A stretch of 64,000 nt of DNA from contig JBAIAA010000745.1 of NCBI GenBank assembly GCA_037893245.1, positions 310,001 through 374,000 on the forward strand. Direction: 5' to 3'. This DNA comes from Crossaster papposus (lineage: Eukaryota; Echinodermata; Asteroidea; Velatida; Solasteridae). The translations under genes and the position numbers were made by a program. Under the pieces are notes generated by a model. It was not told the DNA's origin. It was given only the letters and a program-made list of their open reading frames with translations, and made no database searches. Shown in pieces: positions 1 to 10,093 of this stretch (positions are counted from its first letter, which is position 1; each line of letters opens with the position of its first letter).

Positions 1-399
1 CATATGCTTCTAATTAAGCTCTTGATAGTACAGATGCAGTACTTCTACACCCAAAGCCCTTCCTTGTTATTCAATGACATTTTGATATTTGTCGGTGTTG
101 TGAAACAAAATAGTAAATAGTAGGAATTTCAAGAACAAAAGCAGGAAAAGTAAAAAGAAAAGGTTTAAAAGAAGAATAAAAACAAAATAAAAAAAAATCA
201 AACAGGAAAAAGACAACGTCTTGTTCCTGACTTGTCTTAAAAACAAGTAGAAATACTTGAAAACCGGTTATATGTATTTTGATCAATCCCGTTATGGTCT
301 CCTCATTTTTGGTATAACACAACGGAGGTGGCAAGAGATAAAAGTACTGCCACACCAACCCGACTCCCTTGACATGACAGGAAGAAAGAACAAACTTAC

Positions 400-572
400 C
401 GGGATCACAATGTTCTCCGTCCTGTCTGTCGATTCAGGCCTGGGTTCATCAGGGTCGGAATCTGCCATGGTTCCCGGTAGGACCAGATCTTCGTCCCCGT
501 TGACTGGGGCTGTGGGACTGAGAGGAAGACTGGGCACCTCATCTGAATCGTCATCATCTGATGGAATGGTGG
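400..572 (-). CDS. Internal exon, acidic Ser/Pro/Asp-rich segment
   Basis: A 173-bp open segment between a good acceptor (pyrimidine tract then TCTAG, just right of 572) and a perfect GTAAGT donor (394-399 on the plus strand). It reads in one frame as about 57 residues starting TIPSDDDDSDEVPSLPL, rich in Asp, Glu, Pro and Ser, with no recognisable fold and probably disordered. It starts in phase 1 and ends in phase 0. It lies on the same strand as the CH-domain exons and may be a 3' exon of that gene, but the intervening exon is missing. The product is not identified by itself. The evidence is splice signals plus open frame; composition alone would be weak. Confidence 0.55.
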
Positions 573-644
573 CTAGAAGATAAAGCAAAGGATAAGATAA
601 CTGTAGAGCACAAAGTCCGACGTGCAAATATCCACAGGGCTTCT

Positions 645-810
645 GAGCCCAATTTCCAAATCTTGCTTAGCAAATTGATGTGCTGAGCAGAAATTGGCCG
701 AGTACCAGTCACAAGCAATGAGTTTAGCATAAATTGTTGGTTTTTCTGAGCAAGCATTTTCCATGCTTAGCAACTTTCTGTGCTTAGCAGCTTCATGAAA
801 TTGGTCCCTG
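645..810. mobile_element. Small TIR element (MITE), family with AATTTC/GCTTAGCA ends
   Basis: Left end reads GAGCCCAATTTCC then CTTGCTTAGCA. The right end, reversed, reads CAGGGACCAATTTCATGAAG then CTGCTAAGCA. The second copy of this family is at 40451-40696. The interior is AT-rich with further GCTTAGCA words. The ends are diverged, so exact borders and target duplication are unclear. Confidence 0.5.
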
Positions 811-2097
811 TTCATGTTTGTTTTCGTCCTCATAACCAATACTGAAATTTAGTACAGTGAAACCTTGATGAGTAAAAACTGGCTAACTAAAAAAAAACGG
901 CTAACTCAAAGTAAGACTTTATTTCTGTCAAAAGAATAGCAAATTGTGTATAAACATTAAACATGCCCACGTTAACTCGAAAAATTGATCATTAAGCCCC
1001 GTTTAGTCGAATTTGTAATCGCCAGGTGCAAAAATAAACTTTGCTAATTAGGCCACAGAAGAAGCCGGAATTCTTCTATGAAGTTAAGAATCTCCCACAA
1101 CTCCAATTAATAAAGCCAAATTCGAGTATAGAAAGCAACAAAGAGGCTACAGTATTAGCGTCTGTAGTACTGTTGGACTGGCCTATTCACTGCTGTGCAA
1201 CTGACAACGATCCAAACAAATCGCGTGACCAACCACACAGGAAGGCCGAAGTTGGAAAGCGGCCGAAGTTGGAAAGCGGCCGTAATGGTCGCTTTAATTC
1301 TTTGAAGAAGCGCTCCTATTACAGCGTAAAAAGATCGCGGAAAAAAATGGCAAAACCTTTGTTATGAGTCATTATTGTCGAACACACTTTGTCTTTTCAT
1401 GCGAGCTACCGGTAGATGCAGCCTATTCCCCCATGATGCAGCATACAAAATGCAATTGCGATTTGACTTTGGGTGTTACCGCAACAGACATGGACAATAA
1501 CGCTGGCCCAATAAAGTAGGAAGCCAGCACGCCACACCGGCGCTCACGACGGTCACGTCGACGGTACGGAGATCCAATCGCTGGCTCTTTCCTTGGGGTG
1601 GCCATGGACATCGCGACCGCATTAAAAATGCACACCTGGCTTTTCGCTTTCCCGGCCCCGATTGCAGTGATAGCGTGCCCTCTATCGATCAAATAGGACT
1701 GGTCATGTGACTGCACCGCGGAAAAACCCAGGCCGTTTTTTTAAACTCCAACTTCGTTTCCGTTGTGGCTTCATTCATGGAGTTTGGCAATGGTGATGGA
1801 GCCGAGGAGAGGGCCTATATGGGAGAAAGCCGGGGTTTAGGAGAAAAGCCCTAGCTGAATGATGCGATGCTCAGCTCAGGAATCGGGCGATCGCTGGCAC
1901 CACAAACCTTAACGTCTGTCTGCCGACGACGGGCAGAGCATACTGTCTGAAACGTTGAATCCCTTATTGGTTCTTTTGAGAATCACACATCTCACGAAAG
2001 AGTATTACCTTTTTGCTTGTACTTCGTAGCATTTGCTAGTTTTAGGAAAACCATGAACTTTACACTATGAACACCTAACAAAAGACGGTGCACTAAC
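811..2097. other. Intron or intergenic stretch without recognised gene
   Basis: Contains a possible pogo/Tigger-like end near 855 (CAGTGAAACCTTGATGAGT) without a partner, a short duplication GGCCGAAGTTGGAAAGC at about 1245-1277, and a GC-richer patch at 1500-1700 with a spurious 97-residue minus-strand frame. No splice-bounded exon was found. Confidence 0.4.
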
Positions 2098-2827
2098 CCC
2101 ATTGCTACTCGGCACTCAACCCATTGCTACTCGGCACTCAACCCATTGCTACTCGGCACTCAACCCATTGCTACTCGGCACTCAACCCATTGCTACTCGG
2201 CACTCAACCCATTGCTACTCGGCACTCAACCCATTGCTACTCGGCACTCAACCCATTGCTACTCGGCACTCAACCCATTGCTACTCGGCACTCAACCCAT
2301 TGCTACTCGGCGCTCAACCCATTGCTACTCGGCGCTCAACCCATTGCTACTCGGCGCTCAACCCATTGCTACTCGGCGCTCAACCCATTGCTACTCGGCG
2401 CTCAACCCATTGCTACTCGGCGCTCAATCCATTGCTACTCGGCGCTAAATCCATTGCTACTCGGCGCTAAATCCATTGCTACTCGGCGCTAAATCCATTG
2501 CTACTCGGCACTAAATCCATTGCTACTCGGCACTCAATCCATTGCTACTCGGCACTCAATCCATTGCTACTCGGCACTAAATCCATTGCTACTCGGCACT
2601 AAATCCATTGCTACTCGGCACTAAATCCATCCATTGTTACTTGGCACTAAATCCATCCATTGTTACTTGGCACTAAATCCATCCATTGTTACTTGGCACT
2701 AAATCCATTGCTACTTGGCACTAAATCCATTGCTACTTGGCACTAAATCCATTGCTACTTGGCACTAAATCCATTGCTACTTGGCACTAAATCCATTGCT
2801 ACTTGGCACTAAATCTATTGCTACTTG
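2098..2827. repeat. 22-bp minisatellite, about 33 units
   Basis: Tandem unit CCATTGCTACTCGGCACTCA plus two bases. Variants occur in blocks: CACTCAAC first, then CGCTCAAC, CGCTAAATC, CACTAAATC, a 26-bp form with doubled CCAT and TGTTACTTGG, and finally CTACTTGG. Because 22 is not a multiple of 3, all three forward frames stay open and give rotated versions of one peptide repeat. These frames are artefacts of the array. Confidence 0.95.
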
Positions 2828-2923
2828 TTCACAGTGTTAGGAAGGCAGAAAATTGCAACTTTGAGATATTACCTGGAATGTCAGAACTCTTTTGTCTTGA
2901 TAGAATGCCATCGGAATGCTGCC

Positions 2924-2951
2924 AAAAAAAAAAAAAAAAAAAAAAAAAAAA
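2924..2951. repeat. Poly(A) run of 28
   Basis: Uninterrupted A tract. It is not preceded by a recognised retroposon body. Confidence 0.95.
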
Positions 2952-3420
2952 CCCAGTTCACATTAGGCCAGCTGTTTGGTGAAAGTACCGTAACGTACAC
3001 TCTATATGAAAAAAATGAGGGGCCGAGTTGGTACATTTAAAAAAGAAAAACCTACAAAAGTCTGACATAACTTGTTTAGCTCCAATCCCAGGATATTGCA
3101 GGATTGATCTTCCACACTTCACAACTAGGCCATCAGCTTCGGTCAAAACATTGGGCAACCGGTATAAATTGATCGAGAGGAATAATGCTAATAGCGATTT
3201 TAGGCAAGGTTTTTGGGTGTTATCAATTTTTTCATTTTTTCTACAAAATGGCGGCTGATATGCTTTTCATCGGACTAATAGTATACGGTACACTGTACAC
3301 TTCCAAGAAAACTGCTCTGCGCAATACATTTCAAATGTAGTCTATTGAATTTTGTAACTAAATCTTTGAAACCATAACTGATTTCCAGACGATATAAAAA
3401 ATAATGTACGTATAAATGAG
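2952..3420. other. No recognised feature
   Basis: AT-rich sequence with frames of 66-76 codons on both strands. None is bounded by convincing splice sites and none is recognised. Confidence 0.4.
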
Positions 3421-3432
3421 ATAAGACGACCC

Positions 3433-3597
3433 TCGGACCGATTCTAAGTTAAGACAAGTTCAGCCGCGTTGCTAAGTAAGTAAGGACGTGTTGAACGCGA
3501 CTTAACTATGGTGAAATCGATCCTAGCGGACGAGTCGCAAGTTAGGACGAGCTACTCTTTCTAAGACGTGTCTTAGCGATTTGTGAAATTGGCCCCA
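3433..3597. mobile_element. Degenerate MITE-like element ending GTGAAATTGGCCCC
   Basis: The right end GATTTGTGAAATTGGCCCC is the mirror of the ends used by other small elements in the window (for example 40451-40696). The interior has repeated AAGTTAAGACAAG/AAGTTAGGACGAG words and an inner GGTGAAATCGATCC that looks like another end. The left end is poorly defined. Confidence 0.3.
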
Positions 3598-4024
3598 TAT
3601 CCATTTCAGCTAAATCACGACGGCTAATTAACCAGTTCGCATCAGATACCATTAATACACACACATTTTTTCAGGAATACAAAATAGATGACGGATAAAC
3701 ACGTCACGAGCAAGGCCGAAAATATCAGGGTGTGCTACCCACAGATGCCGGCCTGAACCCGTCTTGGATCAAGGTTCGTAAAAAACAATCCAGCGCCGGG
3801 GCCCGGTCAATCCCGGCCGGAACTGGTTAAATAATTTGTAGGCCTAATCCTAATAGCAAATCATGATTGCATAATCATGATTGCATAATAAAAACCATGC
3901 AATGGCATGGAATTCAGGTTTTGCCGATTTTGAGACATGACTATTAAACTTGACTTATTGGTTGCTTTAGTGGTTAGTGTCGGTGCTAAAGACTACAAGA
4001 CGACAGTCAAACCGTTTATCCTAC

Positions 4025-4177
4025 CTGACTGTGAAGACTGTGTAGGCTTTGGAAGCTATGTATGCTTGCCGCTCGGCCTAAGGAAGCCTGAAGACTGTCT
4101 TCTGTCGGCAGTTGGACGGAATTGTCAATGGAGGCAATGGACCCATCACCATGGGCACTGTTACTGGTGTGGAATGC
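4025..4177 (-). CDS. Serine-rich exon following the CH domain
   Basis: A 153-bp (51-codon) exon with acceptor TTTTCCAG and donor CAG/GTAGGA. It is phase 0 at both ends, matching the phase-0 end of the CH exon at 5027-5091. The peptide begins AFHTSNSAHGDGSIASIDNS and contains AASIHSFQSLHSLHSQ. It is Ser/His-rich with no predicted fold, resembling the low-complexity linkers that follow CH domains in neuron-navigator-type proteins (inference). The plus-strand frame over the same bases is a shadow. Identity rests on its position and phase after the CH exons rather than on homology. Confidence 0.7.
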
Positions 4178-5026
4178 CTGGAAAATTCAACACATTCACG
4201 ATGATGGCAGGAATATTTATGTGGAATCTGACATTTTCGAAGAAAATTTGGGGAAAACATGAACAGTTTATGGTGTTACAAAAAAAATAAAAATGGATAA
4301 TCACACAAGTTTGTTTTAGTGTACAAAACACATTGCTCAAAGTGTTCATAAAGATCTTGTTAAATAAAAAAAAAAATACCTACAGTTAGGTGTGAAACAT
4401 GCTTACAGGTCTTACGCAGTGCAATTTTTTAATGCAATCCTTCAAAATACACTTTTATGTTCTATTTAACCTTATTTTATGTAAATGTTTATGCTGTTTA
4501 TGCTAATACAAATGAACAAAATGCATGACAAAAGTGTAATGGCAATTTTAGGCAGAAAATTCGATGTTATGTATGTTATAACTAAAAGTTTTTAGAATTG
4601 TTTATTATTATTTTTTGTGTGTGATTTCTTGTGGAAAACAAGACAATGAGCAAATTACACTTGAGCACAATTTTTGGGTCACAGTTTGAGAAAAAAAATC
4701 TACTGTAGTGTCCTCCCTGAAATGACATTACAGCAATAGCGGCCTCAGTTGTCGAAAAAAACATGGACAATTATAAATGTTTTATAAAGTTCAAAAACGG
4801 GATGTCAAATAGTTTTCATCAATTTAAAAAAAGTAAACAAATGTTATAAGTAAAACTATTCAAAATGTATACAAAAGTAATATTTATTTTATGGTCCAGA
4901 ATCCAATTGCTACAATGGAAGATTGTAATTCTTCTGGTTGGAATAACAAATTCAGTCAGGATTTCTTTTGCTCTAACAAAGAACATGTTATTGAGAGTCA
5001 AAAAAAATTTGTTGTGGCATATTCAC
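4178..5026. other. AT-rich intron
   Basis: Lies between two phase-matched exons. Long A/T stretches, no repeat family recognised, no extra exon seen. Confidence 0.5.
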
Positions 5027-5091
5027 CTCAAATCGTTTCCTTAAGCTGGTGACAAGGGTTAGAGTTGCTCTCAGATTGCTGTCAGTCAGTT
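5027..5091 (-). CDS. CH-domain exon 3 (last helix)
   Basis: A 65-bp exon with acceptor TTCTTTTTAG and donor GAG/GTGAAT. With the G carried over from the exon at 6201-6326 it reads ELTDSNLRATLTLVTSLRKR then FE. This matches the end of CH domains of the NAV/DIXDC1 kind, where an (I/L)xDGNLKaIL...SL pattern is usual; here DSNLRATLTL replaces DGNLKAIL. CH domains of this class bind actin or act in cytoskeletal scaffolds. It ends in phase 0 and joins 4025-4177. The short length explains why it is easy to miss. The call is strong because phase, splice sites and motif all agree. Confidence 0.85.
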
Positions 5092-5290
5092 CTAAAAAGA
5101 AATTGCCAAAATGGAAAATTAACAAAATATTTAAACCAGTTTGCGCCGGGATTTTGTTAACATCACCGAGCGGAGGCGCGGGATTATTTTTAACAAAACT
5201 CGATCCGAAGCGAGTTCAGGCCGATGTACCGGGAAGTACATGTACACCCACGCATTTCTGGCCTTGCTCGCTGCTGACAGACATTTCCGG

Positions 5291-5644
5291 CAGCGTTCTA
5301 GCTAGGACCTTTTTAGTGACGGGTAAATTATCAGATTGCGAAGCGGTGCGAGCGCAGCTCTTGCGCCTCATCAAGTTGCATGTTTCTGTGAAAGTCTAGC
5401 TAAGTTAATAAAATAAATTACTACATGAATATGATTAACGTGACTTTGTATCTCCTTTCTTTTTTTGTGCCCATAATTTGATAAAAAAAATAAAAATTAA
5501 AACAAAATCATAAATTAAAAAATTAAAAATTAAAAAAATAAAAATTGTGCCGGGCGGCACAGGCAATTTGAACCCGAGTGCCGGGCAGAAATTTGCAGTG
5601 CCGGGCGGTACCGCCCGGCGCTGCCCACCGTGGCTAGAACCCTG
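5291..5644. mobile_element. hAT-like non-autonomous element, copy 1
   Basis: TIRs CAGCGTTCTAGCTAGG and CCGTGGCTAGAACCCTG (inverted), 354 bp, flanked by 8-bp near duplicates ATTTCCGG and ATATCCGG. The larger relative at 12835-14067 has the same ends and an exact 8-bp duplication. The interior is GC-rich with CGGGCGG repeats at its right end. TIRs beginning CAG with 8-bp duplications are typical of hAT. Confidence 0.7.
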
Positions 5645-5805
5645 ATATCCGGCCTTGCTCGTGACGTGACGTGAAGAGGGGAGGGGGGGAAGGGAGGGGG
5701 TATGTGCCCCCCCCCCCCCCTCTTTGCTGCCCCATAACAATGTAGTGCCGAGTAAGAGTGAATTTAATGACAGGAATGCTACCGTAGTGTGAATCGCTCC
5801 TTTAA

Positions 5806-6138
5806 AGGTAGGATACACCATTGGTATTTGCCTGAATTATCAGGAATGAGTGGATTTGGGGGTTGTATTTTATAGTAAATATCGTTCAACTACATTGTGT
5901 AACCAGTCCAAAAGATTTACAATCATGAATGCCAAGAAAAAAGCAAGAAAAACTGCATTAGTTTTCAACCAGCGTCGGGCAGTTGTTCTTGGTTTTTTTC
6001 GCAACAATTATACAGAATATTTAGCGCAATCGTTTTGCTAGATGCCTAGAAACACTATTTACTTTGAAATAAGTAAGATATTTCTTAATATTTCAATAGT
6101 AAAAAAAAATCAATAACTGCAAATGGTGTATCCTATCT
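5806..6138 (+). mobile_element. TTAA-flanked MITE, copy 1 of 4
   Basis: TIR AGGTAGGATACACCATT at the left and its reverse at the right, with TTAA at both outer edges (5802-5805, 6139-6142). 333 bp. The internal 63-codon frame MNAKKKARKTALVFNQRR recurs in decayed form in copy 3 and is probably not coding. TTAA duplications suggest a piggyBac- or Kolobok-type mobiliser. Confidence 0.8.
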
Positions 6139-6200
6139 TTAAAAAAAGAAAGCTGATTGAAATGAGTTTAGAGTTTGATAAGGAGGAAAATCTTTATTAC

Positions 6201-6326
6201 CATCTGCGCTGATGTGCGGTATCTCCAAACCTCTGTTCTCTAGGAACCTCAGGCACAGGTTGATGTTCTCAAGCCGCTGGGCACGAATGATGGGCCTCGT
6301 CTGTACTCCTGGAATCTTGCCATTGA
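6201..6326 (-). CDS. CH-domain exon 2 (middle of the domain)
   Basis: A 126-bp exon with acceptor AAATGTACAG and donor GATG/GTAATA. Taking the T left over from 11979-12093 it reads F-NGKIPGVQTRPIIRAQ, then RLENINLCLRFLENRGLEI and PHISAD. The ENIN-CL-FL--RG pattern is a hallmark of the second half of CH domains in neuron navigator/UNC-53 (known form ENINACLxFLAxxG) and, more loosely, DIXDC1. It ends in phase 1 with a G that completes Glu at the start of 5027-5091. This exon is among the most secure host calls in the window. Paralogue assignment within the NAV/DIXDC1-like group is not certain. Confidence 0.88.
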
Positions 6327-7695
6327 CTGTACATTTAAAAAACGTTGCAAATCTGTTGCTGTTAGTTGTATTCCCTTAGTAATGTATGTGTACATGTACC
6401 GTAGTTCTATAGAACCTACCTGTAGATCTTCCATGGACCTTTGGAAAATATTAGGGACATGTGCGAAAAATTCTTGTAAGAAATCAGGACAAAAAAAATT
6501 TCTCTTCTAGGGAGGGGGGGAAGGGGGGGGGGGGGGGGGGGGGTGCGGCTGAACAAACCATTACCTGTACCTGTTTCTGTTTGTAGTCATAACAAAATAA
6601 GATTATAAGCAAAAATCAAAAAGATAGTTTTTTTGCAATTTACTTTTGGTAATTTTATTTAAAGGTAAACACAAAAATTATTTGCAAACAAGTCTGTTTG
6701 ACACAGAAAAACCACTGAACATGAAAAACCCCTTAAAACTGAGAAATGTATATTACATTCTCACAAAGGAAGAGCACGACAAGAACTCAAGTACATTAAA
6801 AGAAAACCTACGAGTAAGGAAATCAGTCTAAAAGTTACCCAAAAAAAGGAATTTGTTTTTAGTTTTCCAAGTACGGTACACTCGATTTGTCCTTGTTTTA
6901 TATCTAACAATTGTTACAAATCGGTACTGTTTTTTAAAATAAATACTTGCATTACTTAATTTGGCATACAGTGTAGGTACTTTATACATGTACCGGTGCA
7001 ATAGAATTAGAAAGACGCAAGAAAATTATACTTTACTCTGATTTTTTTTTTACTTTACTCTGATTTTGTTGAGCTTTCCAGGCTTCTATTTTCACTACAT
7101 GTGTACAGTAGTGTATACAGTTCTATAATTTATGACAGCACACTTCCATATTTGCATTATGCCATGACATCCCCAAAAGGTGCAATGTTATCCAGGTAAT
7201 AAAACATTGGCACTTGCCCTGGAAACATTATTCCTTATCAGAACCCAGCAGGAGTCAGAAGTCAAGGTCAATAGTCAAGTTGGGTATACAAAAACAACAC
7301 TGGAGGACATCTACAGTACATGTCGATCAACAGCATACAAATATTGTACAGGTACATGTACGTGTACCATTAAACTTGCAGTGCTTTTATTTTGGACATG
7401 CTTGCTCCAGACAAGTAATAGCTTGTGGATTTTTATGCAGCAAGACATATGGGTACATGTACATTGTAAAGTATAAATGTACAGTAACAGGCTGGTAACT
7501 TCAGACAATAAACAGAATCACATGTACTGGTACTCGGGGCCTGAAATACCAAAGCACATTTACTGCATGTGCTCAAAGTTTTAAGGCCATATTGCCATAC
7601 ACGTAGATGAAGGTAATCAACCACTTAATTTTGAGTCAGATGATAGTCAGATACGCCCCCCCCCCCCCCCTTATACGTCTACTGTCTACTTTTAA
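6327..7695. other. Intron, rich in TACATGTA words
   Basis: Apart from the G run, only AT-rich sequence with many GTACATGTAC, TACCGGTA and similar palindromic words and a C run at 7656-7670. The short frames at 7180-7624 have no splice support. Confidence 0.4.
6510..6543. repeat. G-rich run
   Basis: Thirty-four bases nearly all G, with one A and one AA interruption; potential G-quadruplex and sequencing trouble spot. Confidence 0.9.
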
Positions 7696-8031
7696 AGGTA
7701 GGATATAATTTACTACCAAATTGTAAAAAAAAAAATCTTACTTGATTCTAGGCATCCAGCAAAATGATTGCCCTAGATATATCCAGTAATTGTTCCGAAA
7801 AATAAAATCGAAAAAAGACAAATATTTTAGATCGCCGGACCACGATCACGAAAAAAAGATAAGAACCACTGCCCGATGCCATGCCGGTTAAAAACGAACA
7901 CTGTTTTTCTTGCTTTTCTTAGCATCCATGATACCGTACCTGTAAAACTTTGAAAGTCAGTTAAAAAATATTTACTATAAACTACAACCTCCCCATTCAT
8001 GATAATTCAAACAATACAATGACATCCTACT
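7696..8031 (-). mobile_element. TTAA-flanked MITE, copy 2 of 4
   Basis: Same family as 5806-6138, opposite orientation. TTAA at 7692-7695, decayed to TTAT at 8032-8035. Shares the core GGCATCCAGCAAAATGATTG and the CAACCTCCC...ATAATTCA segment. Confidence 0.75.
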
Positions 8032-8569
8032 TTATTGTTCAGGTACATCATACATGCATGTTCATGCATACAACTTTGAACCAAGAAACTATGGTAACTG
8101 TTCATGGTTATATTTTAGGTCTGGCAAATACTGATTACAATGTAACAAGTTCTGGCAACCACTGTATACTCAAGTGTATTATTGAACTTGGTCACAAGGT
8201 TGAAGAGTATAAACCACAACTCTGAGATGTTGCACCTTGGTTAAATTCAAACCAGGATAAGGCAATTATGACTATCATTACCACGAATATTAATACAGAG
8301 GTACCAGTACATGTACCTGTACTAAAATGTATCAATTTGTAAATGTTCAAGCGCAGTAAAGAGTAGCCACAACAAACATTTGCCTGTGTCAACACAATCT
8401 TTGGTTGAACCAGGTTTAGCCAATCAAACAGAGCTATTTGGGGTCTTAAGGTCTCCATACGTACACATGTACCTGTAAGCAGCACAGTGGTTGGTTGCTA
8501 TGGTGATTTATCAAGCCAATTCACCATTGACCAATTCACTAGAGTCCGAGGAAGTACAACATGCATCTG
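8032..8569. other. No recognised feature
   Basis: Intronic AT-rich DNA with several ACATGTAC words. No open frame with support. Confidence 0.4.
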
Positions 8570-9516
8570 GAGTGGAACGAGTGGAACGAGTGGGACGTGT
8601 TGTTAACTTGCTCTGTCGGGCTCCTTTTTAAATCCTTTTAAATCTACGGTTTTACTTAGACATCCTTGCATACTTTTTAATACATGTACAATATTGACTT
8701 CTGTGAACGTATGGAGCACCTTTTTGATGTGATAGTGATTTTTAATAAGTGATATTTTGGTCGTGGAACTTTCGACGATCGACTACAAAAGGTCTACTTG
8801 AATACTGCGACGCCATGTTGCTTTTCTCACCTGTATTCAAAGCAGTGCTTGGACTCCTACTGATTACCGTTGGAGTTGCCAGCCATTGGAATGGAAGTAT
8901 CTGCGTTGCGGGGAGCCATCGGATCTGCGGTGGGAGTGTTCCTTATTTTTGTGTTTTATCAGCTAAACTCTGTAACTCCAACTTTGGAGCAACAATCGAC
9001 TACAAACACAAACCCAGAATCAGGTATTGTAAAGCCCATACTACTTACTACAGCAACTGTACAGCTTCTTTGCAGTTGACCCGGCATGCTGTCCTGTCTG
9101 GTGACATCGAAGTGAATCCCGGACCCATCAAATACCCTTGCACCCAATGTGAGAAACCAGTGAAGTCCAATCAACGGGGCATCTGCTGTGATTCCTGTGA
9201 CTTATGGTCTCATGCGAAATGTGTATCCATCGGATCAGCGAGCTACTACCAGATGTCTGCCTCCGCAAATTCTTGGTTTTGCAATGGATGTCTCCAGGCA
9301 GAATTACCGCGCCTGACCGACTCATTTTTTTTATTCCTGATAGTGAAATCAACCAAGAAGATGACTTGCAGGCCGAGCTCATTCTTGCAGATACCTCCAC
9401 CCTGAGTTTAGACAACTTATCATCTGTGGCATCCTCATCTACACGTGATCCTAGAATCAAGAGTATCCTGTATAATGCCAGAAGTGTCGTTAACAAACGT
9501 CTTAAAATGGTGTGTT
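8570..9516 (+). mobile_element. 5' part of a CR1/L2-type LINE
   Basis: Starts near a GTGGAACGAGTGGAACGAGT segment, followed by a 5' leader, an ORF1 with 2A peptide and PHD finger (8749-9405), and the first residues of an endonuclease ORF (SILYNARSVVNK, about 9465-9500). It stops abruptly at 9516, where an unrelated repeated motif begins, so everything from the endonuclease active site onward is missing. 2A peptides at this place are known in APE-type LINEs of sea urchin and lancelet. Confidence 0.72.
8749..9405 (+). CDS. LINE ORF1 with 2A peptide and PHD finger (3' end frameshifted)
   Basis: A 218-codon frame. Residues 22-46 form a hydrophobic stretch (AMLLFSPVFKAVLGLLLITV) that could act as a signal or membrane segment. 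Residues 118-126 are GDIEVNPGP, an exact 2A ribosome-skipping consensus, with the skip expected between G125 and P126. A complete C4HC3 PHD finger follows directly: C131, C134, C147, C150, H155, C158, C178, C181. After about residue 190 the frame is off. The natural continuation (DSEINQEDDLQAEL onward, then RDPRIKSILYNARS) lies in another forward frame at 9340-9500, so one indel near 9320-9340 breaks the ORF. Known family: CR1/L2-like APE LINEs, where ORF1 PHD domains are thought to aid RNA or chromatin binding. The start codon is uncertain; M23 is an alternative. Confidence 0.75.
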   Translation: MIFWSWNFRRSTTKGLLEYCDAMLLFSPVFKAVLGLLLITVGVASHWNGSICVAGSHRICGGSVPYFCVLSAKLCNSNFGATIDYKHKPRIRYCKAHTTYYSNCTASLQLTRHAVLSGDIEVNPGPIKYPCTQCEKPVKSNQRGICCDSCDLWSHAKCVSIGSASYYQMSASANSWFCNGCLQAELPRLTDSFFLFLIVKSTKKMTCRPSSFLQIPPP

Positions 9517-10093
9517 GCAGACGTAACATGGACACCGTGCCCATGTTACATCCTGTGTCAAATATTGAGAACAATCACCTATGATATCATGAAAGCAATG
9601 AATTACATGGCTCTAAACTTAGGTGGTCAGTTGTTTGATATGATTATGCATAAAACAGGTAACTAAAACCTAATACAAGAAAATGCCAAACAAAAGTAGC
9701 ATATTTTACAGTGCAGACGTAACATGGACACGGTGTATAATTATTAAATCACTCATAAATGTTATGCATATTATTAAAACAAAAATCTTTTCATATTTAA
9801 ATATCTGAGCATGTCACCATATTCTATTTTTATTGTTTATAAGTTGGTAAATGTTTCATATTGTGTTCAATTGCAACATTTGTTACCAAACCACAGTGCA
9901 GACGTAACATGGACACCACAAATCTAAAATGGAATAATTCACACATGAATGAAATGCAAGTCTAGTTTGTGTATTTTGTGTATCTGTTGTGTCCAGTTAT
10001 TTGGTACAACGTTAGTTCCACACATCCTATTGAGCTTATTTACCAGTTATAGAAACAAATAGTTTTAAATTGTTCAGACGTAACATGGACACC
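9517..10093 (+). repeat. Four dispersed copies of a 20-bp motif at 176-196-bp spacing
   Basis: GCAGACGTAACATGGACACC occurs at 9517, 9713, 9898 and 10074 (first base varies), nearly unchanged. The roughly 160-bp spacers between them show no obvious similarity. A scrambled version with TGGACACC direct and GTTACGTC reversed is at 10258-10285, and another GTTACGTC is near 10463. The function is unknown. Confidence 0.8.

Noticed and set aside
855-1030. Possible pogo/Tigger end (CAGTGAAACCTTGATGAGT)
   Set aside because: No matching opposite end or transposase remnant was found.
2102-2492. Three long overlapping forward frames with a repeated LLLGTQPIATRHSTHCYSAL peptide
   Set aside because: They exist only because a 22-bp tandem unit contains no stop in any frame; there is no start context, splice site or domain.
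2098-2827. CRISPR-like regular array
   Set aside because: No unique spacers, and the genome is eukaryotic; it is a plain minisatellite.
3937-4290. 117-codon plus-strand frame
   Set aside because: It is the shadow of the phase-matched minus-strand exon at 4025-4177.
5850-6041. Small frame MNAKKKARKTALVFNQRR in the TTAA MITE, partly kept in copy 3
   Set aside because: Short, decayed in the other copies and without known domain; shared ancestry of the MITE explains the similarity.
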